NCBI GenBank assembly: GCA_003339415.1
Contig: PDHQ01000231.1
Location: 1 to 56,212, forward strand
DNA: 56,212 bases
Direction of reading: 5' to 3'
From: Ophiocordyceps camponoti-saundersi (nom. inval.)
Lineage: Eukaryota > Ascomycota > Sordariomycetes > Hypocreales > Ophiocordycipitaceae
The position numbers and the translations under genes are program-made. The notes beneath the pieces are model-generated. The model did not search any database and was not told the DNA's origin. It was given only the letters and a program-made list of their open reading frames with translations. This document shows positions 1-15,614 of the stretch, piece after piece. Positions within the stretch are counted from its first letter, which is position 1. Each line of letters begins with the position of its first letter.

Positions 1-1970
<1,970 letters not shown>

Positions 1971-2530
1971 AAAAGCTAATATAAAACTAAACTTAAGCGT
2001 ATTAAAAGTTAGCTAATATTTATTAGTTTAATAGAAAAGGGCGCTTTACTTTCTAAAGTTAATAAGTAAAGTTATAAAGTTAGAAAAGTAAAATATAAAA
2101 TTATAATAAAAGTTAATAAACTTTAAAAAACTATAAACGCTTAAAATATAAGTTAGCGCCTCTTATTTAAATATAGTAAAAACTTTAATAAGGTTTAATT
2201 TTACTTTTTTATTAGTATAAATAATAAACTTTAAATATTTAACTTTATAAATAGTAAAGTTATATTTATTATAGTTAAGGAAAAGCTTAGCTTAGTAAAA
2301 GCGTAATAATATAATATATACTTTATACTAATAATTAAAATATAAGCTACTTAAGTAAATTAAAATATTATATAAGTATATTATAATAAAGTCTTTTAAG
2401 GAATCGCTTAAAGTAATATTAATATAGCGTTAAAATATAGTAAGCGTACTTATAAGACTAAAAAGGTAAATAAGGTACTTAAAAAGGCTAAACTATATAT
2501 AGAAAGTAGTTAAGTATTTATTACCTTTTA
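1971..2530 (-). mobile_element. Gypsy element X3, left fragment (pol relic)
   Basis: The reverse complement of this stretch aligns with X2 at about 4,900-5,460, the reverse-transcriptase to connection region. It continues directly into 16,719 once X2 is removed: the X2 internal sequence around 4,820-4,990 covers both sides of the junction. X3 is therefore the host of the X2 insertion. Its distal part and second LTR are not in the window; the break at 1,971 coincides with the end of family A copy 1. The flank copies read TTTTA here (2,526-2,530) and CTTTA at 16,719-16,723, one transition apart. Confidence 0.85.
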
Positions 2531-2779
2531 TATAAGGAATTTAAGCTACGCTTAAATAGTAAAGTTACGTAAAGCTACTTAGTTAAGTTTATATATATAA
2601 TAAGCGCGGGGTATATATAAGTATATATAATTAGTTAGCGCTATACGCGGGCCGCGCGCAAGCTATATATAAATTATAACCTTAAGTATATATATTATAT
2701 ATATCTTAAAACCTCTTAAGTTAATTTAAGTTAATAAAGTTAGCTTTATATTAGAGTATTAGAGTATCGGACCTTAATA
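2531..2779 (+). repeat. 5' LTR of X2 (249 bp)
   Basis: It is the same length as the LTRs at 16,470, 18,848 (reverse), 33,526 and 40,295. It begins TATAAGG, where TG has probably become TA, and ends TTAATA, where CA has probably become TA. CpG-rich islands such as GCGGGCCGCGCGC survive because RIP spared CpG. Confidence 0.9.
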
Positions 2780-2979
2780 ATAAATTAACTTTTAACTATA
2801 AATAACGCTAATATTTAATAAGCTATTATTACTTAGCTCTTAGAGTAATAAGCTATAATTATAAAATTATAAAACCTTATATACTAGTAGTATAAGTTTA
2901 TATAGCTATTTAAATAATAGTAGTTATATTTTTATTATAAGCCGCTACTAATTAAGTCCTTATTTAATAGTAATATAAA

Positions 2980-3560
2980 CTTTTTTCTAATATAGCGCTC
3001 CCTTATATTTTATAAGCTATAAGTAAACTAAGCTTTTATTAATAACGCTTATAATTAATAAATATTCTTATATTAATACTTTTTTTATAATTTAAGCTAA
3101 GGTAGCTTTATTTTTTAAATAAAGCGGTAAGGATAAGTATAACTTTAATTACTTTTTAAATTACTTTAATATTATATTTACTAATTTATATTAGCGCTAA
3201 ACTATTATAATAAAATTAAAATACCTTATATAAGATATTTCTAAGTTTTTTTCTAACTTCCTTATTTATTTTAAAGCTAATCTTACTTTAGTAAATAATA
3301 TTAAATAAGCTAATAAAATTAAAGTTATATACTTTTATTATATTTTTACCTTAGCCTTTTACTAATATTATATAAAGCGTAATATCCCCCTAACTAAGTA
3401 TATTATTATTATTATATAAATCCGCGCTATTATTATAAATATTAAGTTATTCTGCTTTAAAAATAAAGGCTAGGTACCTTTACCTTATATTTTTAAGCTA
3501 TTTTTAGATACTCTAATAATTAATATATATTAAACTAGTACTTAGCCGCGTTTTAATAAA
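2980..3560 (+). pseudogene. gag relic of X2
   Basis: The stretch corresponds to the gag-like frame read in X1 at 34,000-34,560. It has the same order of basic and hydrophobic stretches, with stops at former CAA, CAG and TGG codons. The product would have been the capsid polyprotein that assembles the retrotransposon particle in the cytoplasm. The call rests on alignment to X1, so the ends are approximate. Confidence 0.55.
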
Positions 3561-4599
3561 CGCGGCGGTCCTACCTCTTATAGCTAGTTTAGCTATAATA
3601 GTAAAAACTATTACTAAGCGGCCTAAGTTAATAATAATAAAATTATAAAATAATATATTAATAGCTATTAACTCTGCTATAATAATATTAGCTATTTTTT
3701 ATATAAGTATAAACTTAACCTTTTACTTTTAATATTTTTAATTTATTTTACTAATATTATAAAAGAGAAGGAGGACCCCGCTTTAAATTAAGGAAATAAG
3801 TTCCCCTTATAATAAGTCTCTTATAAGGGGAGGACTCGCGCGGTACTATAGCTTATAAAATATTAAATAATTATTTTATAAATATTAGTTAAAATATAAA
3901 CTTACCTCCTTTCCTTTTACTTATATTTATAAATTCTATATTTTTTATTACCGCGTAAGCGGATAATAGCTAAAATTATTATATTATAATAAGCGAATTT
4001 TTTATTTAATATTATTAGCTTAAGCGAATTCCCCTCTTTTATTTATAAGTAATTTATATTATAATATAAATACGCTATTAGTAATATATATATTTTTAGC
4101 TATACTTATTAATTTATTACTTTATTTACTTTATAGCTAATATTAATAGTTAGTAATTACTTATTATAATATATTTAATTTTAAGCTTTATTTAAGATTT
4201 AATTCTTAGCTTTCCTTAAATAGTATATAATAATATCTCGCTATATTTTAATAAGTAGGAAATTATAATATATTTTACTAATAACTTAATTATTTCTTAT
4301 TTTAAATTTTAATAAGTTAACTATTTTATTATAGCTATCTTTAGCTTTATCTTTATAGCTTTTATTTAATATTAGTTTTAGTAGTAAATAAGCTATTAAT
4401 TTCTTATTATTAGTTTATAAGATATTTCTTATATTTTATATATTATTATATTCTCCCTAACTAAGACTTTTTTATTACCTTTTAAAGCGTTAAACTTTAC
4501 TAACTTTTTTAATAAAAAAAATAAGCGTCTTACCCCCTTATTACGGTAATAATAATTATTATATTTAGCTTTACTAATAGCCTAATAGCTTCTTACCTC

Positions 4600-5480
4600 C
4601 TTTACTTTAAAGGCCGCTTTATAATATTTTTTATAAATATCTTCTTAAAGTTTATAAATAAATTATTAATTTAATAAATAAGAGTTAAATCCGTACTAGC
4701 TTTTTATCTGCCGCCGCCCTTATTTTACTTATTAAAAAGCCCGGTAATAAGTAGCGTTTTTATATTAACTATTACGCTTTAAATAAAGTAATAGAGTAAA
4801 ACTAGTACCTTTTTCTCTTTATTAAGAAGATACTTTATAGCTTTTTTAGCGCTTACTAGTTTATAAAGCTTAATATTTATATTATTTTTATAAGCTATAT
4901 ATTATAAAGGGCGATAAATACTTAATTACTTTTTATATATAATTTAGCTTTTTTAAGTACTTTATTTATCTTTTTAGTCTTATAAGTATACTTACTATAT
5001 TTTAACGCTATATTAATATTACCTTAAGCGATTTCTTAAAAAACTTTATTATAATATATTTAAATAATATTCTTATTTACTAAGGTAGCTTATATTCTAA
5101 TTATTAATATAAAGTATATATTATACTATTATATCTCCGCTAAGCTAAGCTTTTCCTTAACTTTAATAAATATAATTTTATTATCTATAAAATTAAATAT
5201 TTAAAATTTACTATTTATATTAGTAAAAAAGTAAGACCGGACCTTACTAAAGTTTTTATTATTTTTAAATAAGAGGCGCTAACTTATATTTAGGGCGTTT
5301 ATAATTTTCTAAAGTTTACTAACTTTTACTATAACTTTATACCTTATTTCTCTAACTTTATAGCCCCGCTTATTAACCTTATAAAGTAAGGCGCTCTTTT
5401 TTACTAAACTAATAAGTATTAGCTTACTTTTAATATACTTAAGTTTACCTTTATATTAGCCTTTTTTTCGCTTAATAAAA
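4600..5480 (+). pseudogene. pol relic of X2: reverse transcriptase and connection region
   Basis: At 5,057-5,071 the plus strand reads Y-L-N-N-I followed by L-I-Y, the mutated form of the Gypsy RT active-site motif YLDDILIY. The Asp codons have become Asn by G-to-A change. About 200 bp downstream a frame resembling the RT/RNase H connection (A-F-x-x-F ... P-R-L-L-T-L) can be followed between stops. X1 gives a better-preserved copy (YLDNI at 36,056). The enzyme would have copied element RNA into DNA. Many in-frame stops make it inactive, and domain ends are estimated from typical Gypsy spacing. Confidence 0.75.
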
Positions 5481-6218
5481 CCCTAATTATAATATAATTA
5501 TAAAAGCTAATTATTTTAGTAAAGCTATAAGTAGCTATTTTTTTAAGTTAGCGCGGACTATATTCTCTAGCTAGTTATATATTATTTTAAAAAATTTCTC
5601 TTTATAAAATAAAATTATATAATTTATAATAAGAAGCTTTTTATTATTATTTCTTACCTTAAGGTATAGTTTACTAAGTTATATAATATAACTTAACTAT
5701 TTTCGATTTTAACTAATTATAAAGCTTTTAAGTATTTTACTATATTTAAAGCGATAATAAAATATTAGACGTATTAAGCTAAGATACTTATTTTTTTTAA
5801 TTTTTAATTTTAGTACCGCCTTAGCGTGTAAGCGTCGTAGTTAGATATTCTCTTTCGAAAGGAGTAAGAACGCCGTAATATAAAAAACTATTATAGCTAA
5901 ATTATATAGCTTATCTTTATTAATTCTTTTAAGTTAAATTTAGTTTAATTTAGCCTAGCCTTACTTAACTCTTTTTTTACTTTACTTTTTATTTTTTATA
6001 CCTTAGCTTTTTTTTAAAATAAAACCTTATAAAGATTTTAATTAATAGCTTTTTATATTAATCCGCTTTATAATATTTACTATTAAGTAATTTATTTTTT
6101 TATTTAAAAGTTTTTATTAAAAGCTAATACTTATAAGTAAGTTATAATTTACTCCTTTTTTACTTATAAGTAATTATAATTCTAAAGCTATCTTTTAGTT
6201 CCTAAGTAAGAATTTTTT

Positions 6219-6223
6219 ATTAT
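6219..6223. repeat. Target-site duplication of Y, left (ATTAT)
   Basis: ATTAT directly precedes the left LTR of Y and recurs at 13,504-13,508 directly after the right LTR. Joining the flanks with one copy restores the sequence seen uninterrupted in X1 near 37,215-37,235. Confidence 0.93.
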
Positions 6224-6524
6224 TATTAAGTAGTCTTTACACGTACATATAAGTAAAAGAAAGCAAAGGTAACTTAAATTAAATATAATTAGAGATAGAT
6301 ACCTTTCCTTTATCGTACGAGGAAAAGCGGCTATATAGCTAGATAATACTCTACTTCTATACCCTCCTTTTTCTTATCTAAGCTACCTCCTACCTCCTAA
6401 GTTATATAAAGTATAACTTAGGTAGTAATATATATTTCGTTAAAAGCTTCCCTATATCCGTGCTATCCTCTATATATATATCGTATAATAGATATAAAAA
6501 GGTATAAAGAGATAATATCTAATA
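6224..6524 (-). repeat. LTR of Y, left copy (301 bp)
   Basis: It starts TATTAAG (original TG changed to TA) and ends CTAATA (CA changed to TA). It aligns end to end with 13,203-13,503. A few CpA/TpG sites survive in one copy and are mutated in the other, so the two LTRs were hit independently. Confidence 0.92.
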
Positions 6525-6530
6525 TTTAAC

Positions 6531-6541
6531 TTTTTCTTTTT
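6531..6541 (-). other. Putative polypurine tract of Y
   Basis: An 11-base pyrimidine run (TTTTTCTTTTT) starts 6 bp inside the left LTR; on the minus strand it reads as an A/G-only tract. Polypurine tracts prime plus-strand DNA synthesis next to the 3' LTR, so this supports minus orientation for Y. A/T richness makes chance runs likely. Confidence 0.45.
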
Positions 6542-9500
6542 ATAAAAAGATATATTAAATAAAAAGGTATTATATAAAGAAAAAAACTCTGTTTTTTTAA
6601 AAGGTAAACGTTTTTAAAGAAAAATAATTATATAATATTAAATAAGTATATAATCGAAAAAATCTCTAAAAGTAAATAACGCCTATAATACCGTAGTAAA
6701 AAGAGATAAAGAAAATAAGCTACTAGCTAAAAAATAAAAATTAGGTTATTATATAATCTAACCCGTAATATATTTTTATAAAGTTTTACTATAAAGGTCT
6801 CTTATAATCGTAATATTAAGAAAAATAAGTAGAAAACCGATTTTCTATAACCTTATATTAAAAATACTAAAAAATATTACGAAAAATAAGAATTAAAAAT
6901 CGGATTCTGCCGCCTCTTACCGCCTTTAGAGGGGTATAAAAACCCCTCCTCGCTCCCTCTCTCTCTCTCTTTTTCTCTTCCTTTCTTTTTTCTTTTTTCT
7001 TTAAGCTAATTAATAAAAATAATAATAATAACTAAAAAAATCTTTAATAAGGATTAATAAGTTATATAATATACTTAAGTTATTTTTATTAATAGTTATT
7101 AGTTATATAATATATTTCCCTATCCTAATAGCGTTATAGCTTATTAACTTAAGTTTTACTAAGTTTATATATTTTATAATAAGGAGAATAACTAGCACTT
7201 TATATCGTAAATATCTTTAAATATAAAAAAGAAAGGTCTAGCTATTATATAATAATAATACTAATAAGAGAGTAGTAAGCGGAGATCTAATTAATAGCTA
7301 TATTATTATCTAATATCTTTATCCGCTTTAATAATACTTAGGATCCTAAGTATATTAAAGCTATTATTATCTAATATTTAAGTTATTTTTTAGTAATTTT
7401 ACTTATAAGTTATAGTAGGGTAATAGTAAAATTATATTATATCTATATTAGAAATCTTTACTTATTTAATATATATTAAATAAATAATAATAAGGCTTAT
7501 ATTACTTATATATAGTAGTCTTATATAATAAGATATTTTTTAGTATAATAGGGCTAAGTATCGTAAACTTTTAAGCTAGTACCTTATATTTTAGTAATTA
7601 TTCTTATTAAGTTATTTAATAGCTAGTAGCGGGGATAGGTAATAGTAATACTAGGCGGAGCGCTTCCTAATACGGAGGAATATATTACTATCTTAGAGAA
7701 TAAGTAGTAGGGGGCGGGGGTAGAAAAGAAGTAATAGTAAGGTTAGATAATAAGGAAAAAGAAAAAGAAAAAAAAATTAGGCGTTTAGGACTTATAGCTT
7801 TACTTTTTTTTAAAATTAAGCGTAAAAGTTAGATAATACCTAAAAAGAATTAATAGTAATTTTTATATAAAAATAATAGAAAAAAAACGTAAAAATATAA
7901 AAAAAATAAGAAAGTAAGGATAAAAAGTTAAACGAAGTAGAAATATAAGAAAGAAAAAAGTATAAGTTTCGTATAACTTAGGTAAGTTATTAGATAATAG
8001 CTTTAATCTATAACTTATAAAAATTTATAGAAATAAAAGTTAATAAGGCTAAGTTAGGGCTATCCTTAATATAAGTATTAGCTAAGTTATTCTTATTATT
8101 AATTTATTATATTTCTAAAATTTCCTTACGCTTATATAATTTACAAATAGCTATAATATCGATTATTAGCTATTTTTCTATTATTAAGCTAAGCTTTACT
8201 AAGTAGTTATATAATAAACGTAAGTTTATATAGAGAATAAAGGGGATCGGAGGCGTGCCTAAAGATTATATAATAGCTTAAATAGTTAAGTAAAAAGCTA
8301 GGCTAATATTAACGCTATTTACTATACTATAAAGTTCGCTTACTAAGATATTTTAAGTAACCTTTTTATACTTTATAAAGGTTTAGTAAAAGATATTACC
8401 TTATATAATAAATAAGTTAGAGGACCGGTTTTCTTTACTAAGGATAATTAAGGTATTAAGCTATAAGGTAAGGTCTTTATTATTCGTAAATAACCTATTT
8501 ATAAAAATAAATAGTTTCGTAGAAGATAAGTTAAGCGGAATAAACTATAAACTATAGGCAGTATTATTAATCTATTATTAGATATATTTATTAAGAGCTA
8601 AAATATCTTACGAGGAAGGATCAGTTACTTAAGCGGCTACTATAAGGTTATATAACGCCTCCGGTTAATAAGTAGAAGTAATATATACTCCTTAGGCTCG
8701 CTAGCTAATAAAGTCCTACGAGGTAGTATTAGCGGCTAAGTTATTAACGTAAAGGCCTTTTACTTATTTTTTCTATATAAGAATAATATTATACGATTTG
8801 CGTATAATACGATTACCGTTAAAGTTAATAGATAAGCTATTAGTAAGGAATATTTTAAGCTTTATATAAAGCTTTGCTTATTTTAACTTATTTTCCTTAA
8901 GTTTAGAGAATATATCGGACGTAAAAAAGAATATATTATTTATCTATAAGCTTATTATTCTAAATAAGTTAGGGCCGGCTATTATAAATAAAAGATATAA
9001 GTTATATAATAAGGGTATTATATAAAAGTTCGTATAATAATAATTATAATATATCTTCAACTAGTATAATTTTAATTTTACTAGCTTATATAGCGGCTTC
9101 TTAATATATAAAAGAGTATAGGGTAGATATTAATCTTATAGTTTTTTAGGAAAGTATATATATATCGTATAATTTAAAAGATCGGCAGACTATATATACG
9201 CTTACGTAATATCTTATAGTTTACCTTAGTAGTTATATAACTTTATAAAGGTAAGTTTAAAAGTAAAAAGGAGGCGCTATAATATACGTAGAATTATAAG
9301 TAATTATATAAGGATTTCTTCTTTACTATTATCTTTATAGCCCTAAATAATTAGGCGGGATTTTTCGTAAAAGCTATTATTTAAGTTTTTTATTTCTTAT
9401 ATAAGACGCGTTTTAAAAATATATTTTATAAAGTCTAAGGAAGGGTTATATCGGATAAAGGTAAAGATTTCCTATATAAAAAGGGTATTAATTTCCTTAT

Positions 9501-11649
9501 AGTCGGAGGCTTTAAATAGTTATCCTAAGGTAGTAATAATACCTTATTACTATAATTATATAGTAAGTATATAGTTATTTTTTTCCTTCGTAATAACGAA
9601 TATAAAAGGAAAAGCTTTATATAAGTTTTTATTATATAAGGGTATAATTAAGATTTTAAACTATACTTTTTTTTCTATAAGTATAGTAAGGAGGGAGTAA
9701 AGATAGGGTTTAACCTATATTATATAAAATTTAGTTAATCCTATAAGGAGTTTAAGGATAATAACCTAGCTATCGAAACTAGAAATATAGAAAGGATCTT
9801 ATTATTTATCCTTTTTACGCTAAATAAAAACTTCGCTTTAAAAAAGAAGCGATAAAATATCGTATAAGTTAGGTTTATTTTAGGTATAGAGAGCGCGTAA
9901 AATATCCGCTCGCGCCTTAATTTATTATACTTATTTTATAGCGCGCTAAATTACTTAAGCTTTTATAATAATATTAAGGGCTAGGGGTAAATTATACGAA
10001 ATATAAAGGTAAGCGCTAAAAATAAAAAATATTAAGATAAGGCTATTTAGTTTAGCTATATCGTTAATAGCCTTAATAGCTATTTAAAAAATAGTTACGT
10101 TATTAGTCTTAGTGCTAATTTCTTATTATAAGATATTATACGCCCGCTTAAAAGGGGCGTATATATATATAACCTTACTAATCGCCTAATACGCTTTAAC
10201 GGGCACTTTTTTATATATAGTGCTAAGTAGTTTCGTATTTATATAAAATTCTAAAGAGGAAAAGTTAGTCCTAGTATCGTAAGAGATAATATTTAGTAGG
10301 CCTTAATATATATAAATCTAGCACTTATATAAGGCGTTCTAAGCGTTTACTGCCGATATATTTTATATAAAGGTAGTAGCTTAGAAAGATATAGCTTTAT
10401 CGATAGCGTATAGGACCGGCTTATTATAAAGGTAAAAAATATTAATAACTAGTAAGTAGTTAAAATTATAATTATCTTTAAGGGAGAATTTAAATCGCTA
10501 AAGTTTTAAGTTATATAATTAATATTAGTAATATAAATATTAGATTAATTTAAAAGCTATAAGGGTTATATCCGAAAAACTAGCCTTTTTTAGTAAGTTA
10601 TAAAATTATTATATATAAGGGTAGCTAAAATATTAGTAAAGCTATTATAACTTTTATTTTATATAATATAATATAAATTCTTATTTTAAGATATTAAAAA
10701 ATAAATATTTTTATTTCCTAATAATAGAAACTATTATATTATTATATTATATAATAATATCCCTTATATTATTATAAAAAGTATAAAGGTAGTTAGTATC
10801 TTTAAGATAGAAAAGGAACGGGGTAGAAATATTAAGAATATAGTAAAAGACTTTACTAAGGGGGTTTCGTACGATAATAGTTCCGATTAGCTTAGTAAAT
10901 TCTAAGAAGCTAAAATAAATTATATTCTTAGTTAGGGTCTAGTTAATAATTATACGAAGGTATTCCTAAATATAAGCTTCTATTTATAGTTTACTTACGG
11001 TTAAGATTTACGTAGCTTCTATATCTTAAAGCTTGCCTTAGTATATTATATAATATATATTAGAAAAAAAGAATTATTCTATAAGAACTGCTAGGGCTTT
11101 TAATTAGTAGATATTATCGCCGGTAAGGCGGTATATATAAGCTATTATAGTAAAAAATAAAACCGCGTTTTCGCCGCTAACGATTTCTTTTTTAATATCG
11201 GAGTTTTTATTATATAATTATAAAAACTAGGAATCTTATTTATTAGAACTTTCGTATAATAGGAGGAATACGCTAAATTCTTCCTTTATAAGGGGGTTCT
11301 AGCTAGTTTTTTTATAACTAGTAAGGTATTACTTATATATACGTTAAATATTATTAAACTTATAATTCGTAGATTAATATTTTTCTTTTTTATATATAAA
11401 GTATTTTTATATTATATAAAGTTAGAACTAGCGTCGCTATAGGGAAAAACGTTATATAAGGGGCGATCGTTATTAGCGAGAAGTAAAAAAAGATTATCCT
11501 AAGTTTATATAATACTTATTATAATTAAGGTAGCGTTATTTAATAAAGAACTAATTAGTAGTTTTATTTATAGTAATAGTAAAAGAGGAATAAAAGTAAT
11601 TAATAAATATTTCGTATAATATATCTTAAAATATTATAGCTAATTTAAG

Positions 11650-12560
11650 TTCTAAAACGCTACGATAAGCTTATACGATAATAATAAGAAGTTACTTTTC
11701 TCCTTAATAATTAGGTTTAAAGGCTCGTTAAATAAGTTAAAGTTTATTAAGGAGGGTATCGAGTAAATTTATTATAGTTTTATTAGAGTTTTCTTATTAT
11801 ATAATATTAAAAGAAAAAGTAGTTTAATTTATCTAATATAACGAATAGTTTATATAAGTATTAAAATACGTATCTAAAAAAGTATAAATTTTATCTTATT
11901 ATTTATCTAATCTAATAAAATATAAATAATAGTTCTAAGCATTATCTAAAAAGATATTCGGAAAAATAGCGTAAAATTAATCTTCCGTTATATTAATATA
12001 AGAGTAATAGCTAATAAAAATCCTAGCCTTATTAATTAATATATTATATAGCTACCTTATATAGTTCTAATCTTTTCGCTAACTTTTAAAGAAGGCGGTA
12101 ACCTTATCTAAGGAGATTAGTTTATTTACTACTTTTTATATTAATAATAGTATATAAACTCGTATAATCCTTATTAAGGCTTAATTTATCGGTTCCGGGA
12201 GGGTCTAAGTTAGGGTTACTAAAAATAGCTATATATATAAGTTATATAAAATAGTTAACTTTTACGTATAAGTCGTACGAAGTAAGGGTTTAGCTAAGAT
12301 ACTTTATAATAGCTATATTAAAATATATCTTAACTTAGGGGGCTATATTAAGTATAAAGCTTATATCGTATAACTTAGAAAAGTTAGTTTAGAAAAAAGA
12401 GGGTAATCTAACTATATAGAAGGGGCTTCTTATAAGTTAGGAGGTAAAACGTTTTCTAATTTAGTTTTAAGGAGTTATATAAAGCGTTTAATTAATATAC
12501 CGTTTCCGATAAGTAAGATATATCGGGCGACTAAAATTTAAGTAAGTTTTTTTAGGAATA
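11650..12560 (-). pseudogene. gag-like relic of Y
   Basis: On the minus strand a frame can be followed through RIP stops. It includes K-V-T-A-F-F-K-S, then a stretch ending F-x-A-I-F-P-N-I-F-L-D-N-A near 11,910-11,965. That resembles fungal retrotransposon capsid sequences, where an acidic helix precedes a 'FP-x-M-L-x-x-x-A' segment. Its place just inside the right LTR is where gag should lie in a minus-strand element. No nucleocapsid zinc knuckle was found. This is recognition by eye. Confidence 0.4.
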
Positions 12561-13202
12561 TACGGTAGATATATTTTAGCTAGTAATAAGTTTATCCTTA
12601 AAACTCCGATTAGATCGTACGAAGAAGGTTATCTTTATAAAAGTTAAAGTAAATAATATTATATATCTGCCGAGTAATAAATATTATTAATTCGACCTTA
12701 TTAGGAGGATATATAAAGTTAAGTTATATATCTTAATAGACTAGGTTTATATTTTAAGTTTAGATATAAGGGTTAACTTCGCTTTTTTTTATTATTTTAT
12801 TATATAAAGCTAAAGTCTTATTTATTACCGTTATTATAGTTAATATATTTATTATTTCCTATTTAACTTCTAAAATTATAAAAGCTATATTATTATTATT
12901 ATATTTCTAGAACGTTATTAAAAGTAGTATTATAAAACTAGTAAAAAATACCGGGCTAAATATAGCTTTTCGGTAAGGATTTTATTATTAGTAGGTATCG
13001 TACGTTACTTTAATCTTTTAGTCTTAATAATAGTATTAGGTAAAAATAGCTCTTTAGTAAAAACTAGTATTAAGAAATAGGGTAAAAGTATAAGTATCGG
13101 TTAATAGCGAGTATAAGGGCTTTTCGGTATTATATAATACCTATCTTATTACTTTAGCTAATTTATAGTTAACTAATAATAACTAGTATAACTATTAATT
13201 AA

Positions 13203-13503
13203 TATTAAGTAATTTTTATATATATATATAAGTAAGAGAAAGTAAAGGTAACTTAAATTAAGTATAATTAGAGATAGATATTTTTCCTTTATCGTACGAG
13301 GAAAAGCGGCTATATAGCTAGATAATACTCTACTTCTATACTCTCTTTCTTCTTATTTAAGCTACCTCCTACCTCCTAAGTTATATAAGGCACGACTTAG
13401 GTAGTGATATATATTTTATTAGAGGCTTCCCTATATCTATACTATCCTCTATATATATATCGTATAGTAGATATAAAGAGGTATAGAGAGATAATATCTA
13501 ATA
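13203..13503 (-). repeat. LTR of Y, right copy (301 bp)
   Basis: It aligns with 6,224-6,524 over its full length and shares the block around GGAAAAGCGGCTATATAGCT. It is the 5' LTR if the minus orientation is right. It is followed at once by the ATTAT duplication. Confidence 0.92.
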
Positions 13504-13508
13504 ATTAT
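13504..13508. repeat. Target-site duplication of Y, right (ATTAT)
   Basis: Identical to 6,219-6,223. After it, the X2 interior resumes and matches X1 from about 37,225. Confidence 0.93.
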
Positions 13509-15577
13509 TATACTTATTTAATAAATATATAATTCTTTTATAATAAGATACTTTAGTAAAAATATTATTTTTATATTTTTTTAATAGGGATTTTATTAAA
13601 ATAAGATATTTATAAATATAGTATATTTTATTTATAATTATTAATATTATAAAGATTATTTAAATTACTAATAGCGCTAAAAACTATTTTAGCTATTACT
13701 TTTACTTAAATAATTTTAAATTACTTTTTTAATAAACTTTATAACTAAGCTTTTTACTTTTAATAAATCTTAGCTTTATTTTATTATAATTAGTATAAAT
13801 TATCTTTTTAAATATATTTAGCTTAAGGCTATAATATTAATAAATACTAAGTAATACGCCGAATATTTTATCTAATATTAATAGTAATTTTATAGCTTCT
13901 TTTAGGAGTTTATCTCTAACTATAAGTTAAACTAAATAGGTTATTTTTAGTTTACTTTTTACCGCCTTATTAGGGTATAAAAACTTCTTTTTATAGCTTA
14001 CTATCTTTAAAATAATAGTAATATAAAATATATAAACTAAAAAGTATAAGCTATCCTTTATTATATAATCTCTTTTTTATAGTTTAACTAGCTTTATTAT
14101 TTACTAGCGTATTAGCTTATTTTTAAATAACTAGGACTTATTTATAATAAGCGTAAATCCTAACCGCTTACTTTATAGCTTTAATATTACTTTTTTAGAT
14201 TATTTATTTAAAGTTATCGCTTTAATCTTATCTTTAAAAAGTTAAGCTATAATATTCGCTTATTACTTTTATAATAATATTAAGCTACCTTAAGCTTTTA
14301 TTACTTAAGCTTAGTAATAATAAAAAGATTTATTTAATAAATCTTATTATTTTATAGAATAATTCTAAATAAGTAATTTTATATAGCTTAACTTTATATA
14401 TATATAATTTAATTATTTATTTTAAAAGCTTAATTATTTTAAAAATAAGTATAAGGTAATAGCTATATTAATACCGCTTACTATTACCTTAGATATATTA
14501 CTTAATATTTACTTTATTTTTTATATTAATTTTATTAAACGCGCTATTAGTAACTTTTTACTTTTTTTATTATTAGCTAACTCTTAGCTAGACTTTTTTT
14601 TATATTTCTCTTATAATAACCTATTTTTTAATAAATATAAAGTTAAGGAAATCCTTATTACGAAAAATATAAAAGGCCGCCGCCTATTAAATAATCCGCC
14701 TTATTATTTTATTTTTATAAAATAGAAAAGCTATATTACTTTTACGTAAAAGCCGCTTAATAGTTTTAATTACTATATAATATTAAACTAATTTAAGTTT
14801 ATATAAAATAATATATATTTTTATAATAGCTTAAAGTAAACTTAATTATATATTTATTTATTTTATCCTCTAAGCTAATTATCCTTTTTAAATAATATTC
14901 TTTTTAAGTAAAATAACCCTCTTACCTCTTTTTTACCCCTTATCTTTTTTTATTTTTTTTTATATTAGCTTTAAGCTAATATTTATATTATCTATTTTAA
15001 TAATAAAATTACTTATAGTAATTAATTTGCTTAGGAGATTATTATAGCGCTAGCTATAAATAAATATTAATATTAATTTATAATAAATATATTTTTAAGT
15101 AGGGGAGGGCGAATTATAAAGCGGCGGAAATATATATAGTAATAATAGTAGCGGGATTCCTCCCTATCTAGCCCCCGCGCTACGCGCGCTAGGCTTATTA
15201 ATAAGCGTAAATTTACTTTTTTAATATAAAAAAAAAGGGGAAGATAAGTAATATATATAAGCGGCTAATAATTAAAAGCTAAGTAATATATATAAATTAA
15301 TAGTAAAAGAGTATTATAAGGCGGCGGGAGCGGCGCTAGCTAAGCTAAATAATTTAAATAAATTAATAAGCGTTATAAATATCTAGCGTAAAATATTATT
15401 ATATTTCTTATTCTTACGCTTATATATATTAATATTAGCTTAGTAATTTATAATATAAGTAGCTTACTTATTACGCTATTAGTTAAAGATTTAGCGCTAA
15501 TATTCTTTTTATCGCTAAAAGGAGGCCTTATACCGCGTTATAAGAAAATCAAGCTTAAAAATAAGTATATTTTATTA

Positions 15578-15614
15578 TTATTATTAATATTAATAATATT
15601 ATATTATTATTATA
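15578..15614. repeat. Short TTA-rich simple repeat in X2
   Basis: This irregular run of TTA/TAA units sits at the position where X1 carries a ~128-bp pure (TTA)n tract (39,295-39,422). The tract therefore differs greatly in length between copies of the same element. Confidence 0.7.

Larger units (their letters stand above)
6224..13503 (-). mobile_element. LTR retrotransposon Y (7.28 kb) nested in X2
   Basis: Two 301-bp LTRs (6,224-6,524 and 13,203-13,503) have equal length and strong similarity, and perfect 5-bp duplications flank the element. X1 shows the intact target, so the insertion is resolved to the base. Minus orientation is inferred from a pyrimidine tract just inside the left LTR (a polypurine tract on the minus strand) and from a minus-strand gag-like frame near the right LTR. 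I could not find a convincing RT active-site motif, so the superfamily (Copia or Gypsy) stays open. The interior is fully RIP-mutated. Y is the youngest member of the X3/X2/Y nest. Confidence 0.92.
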
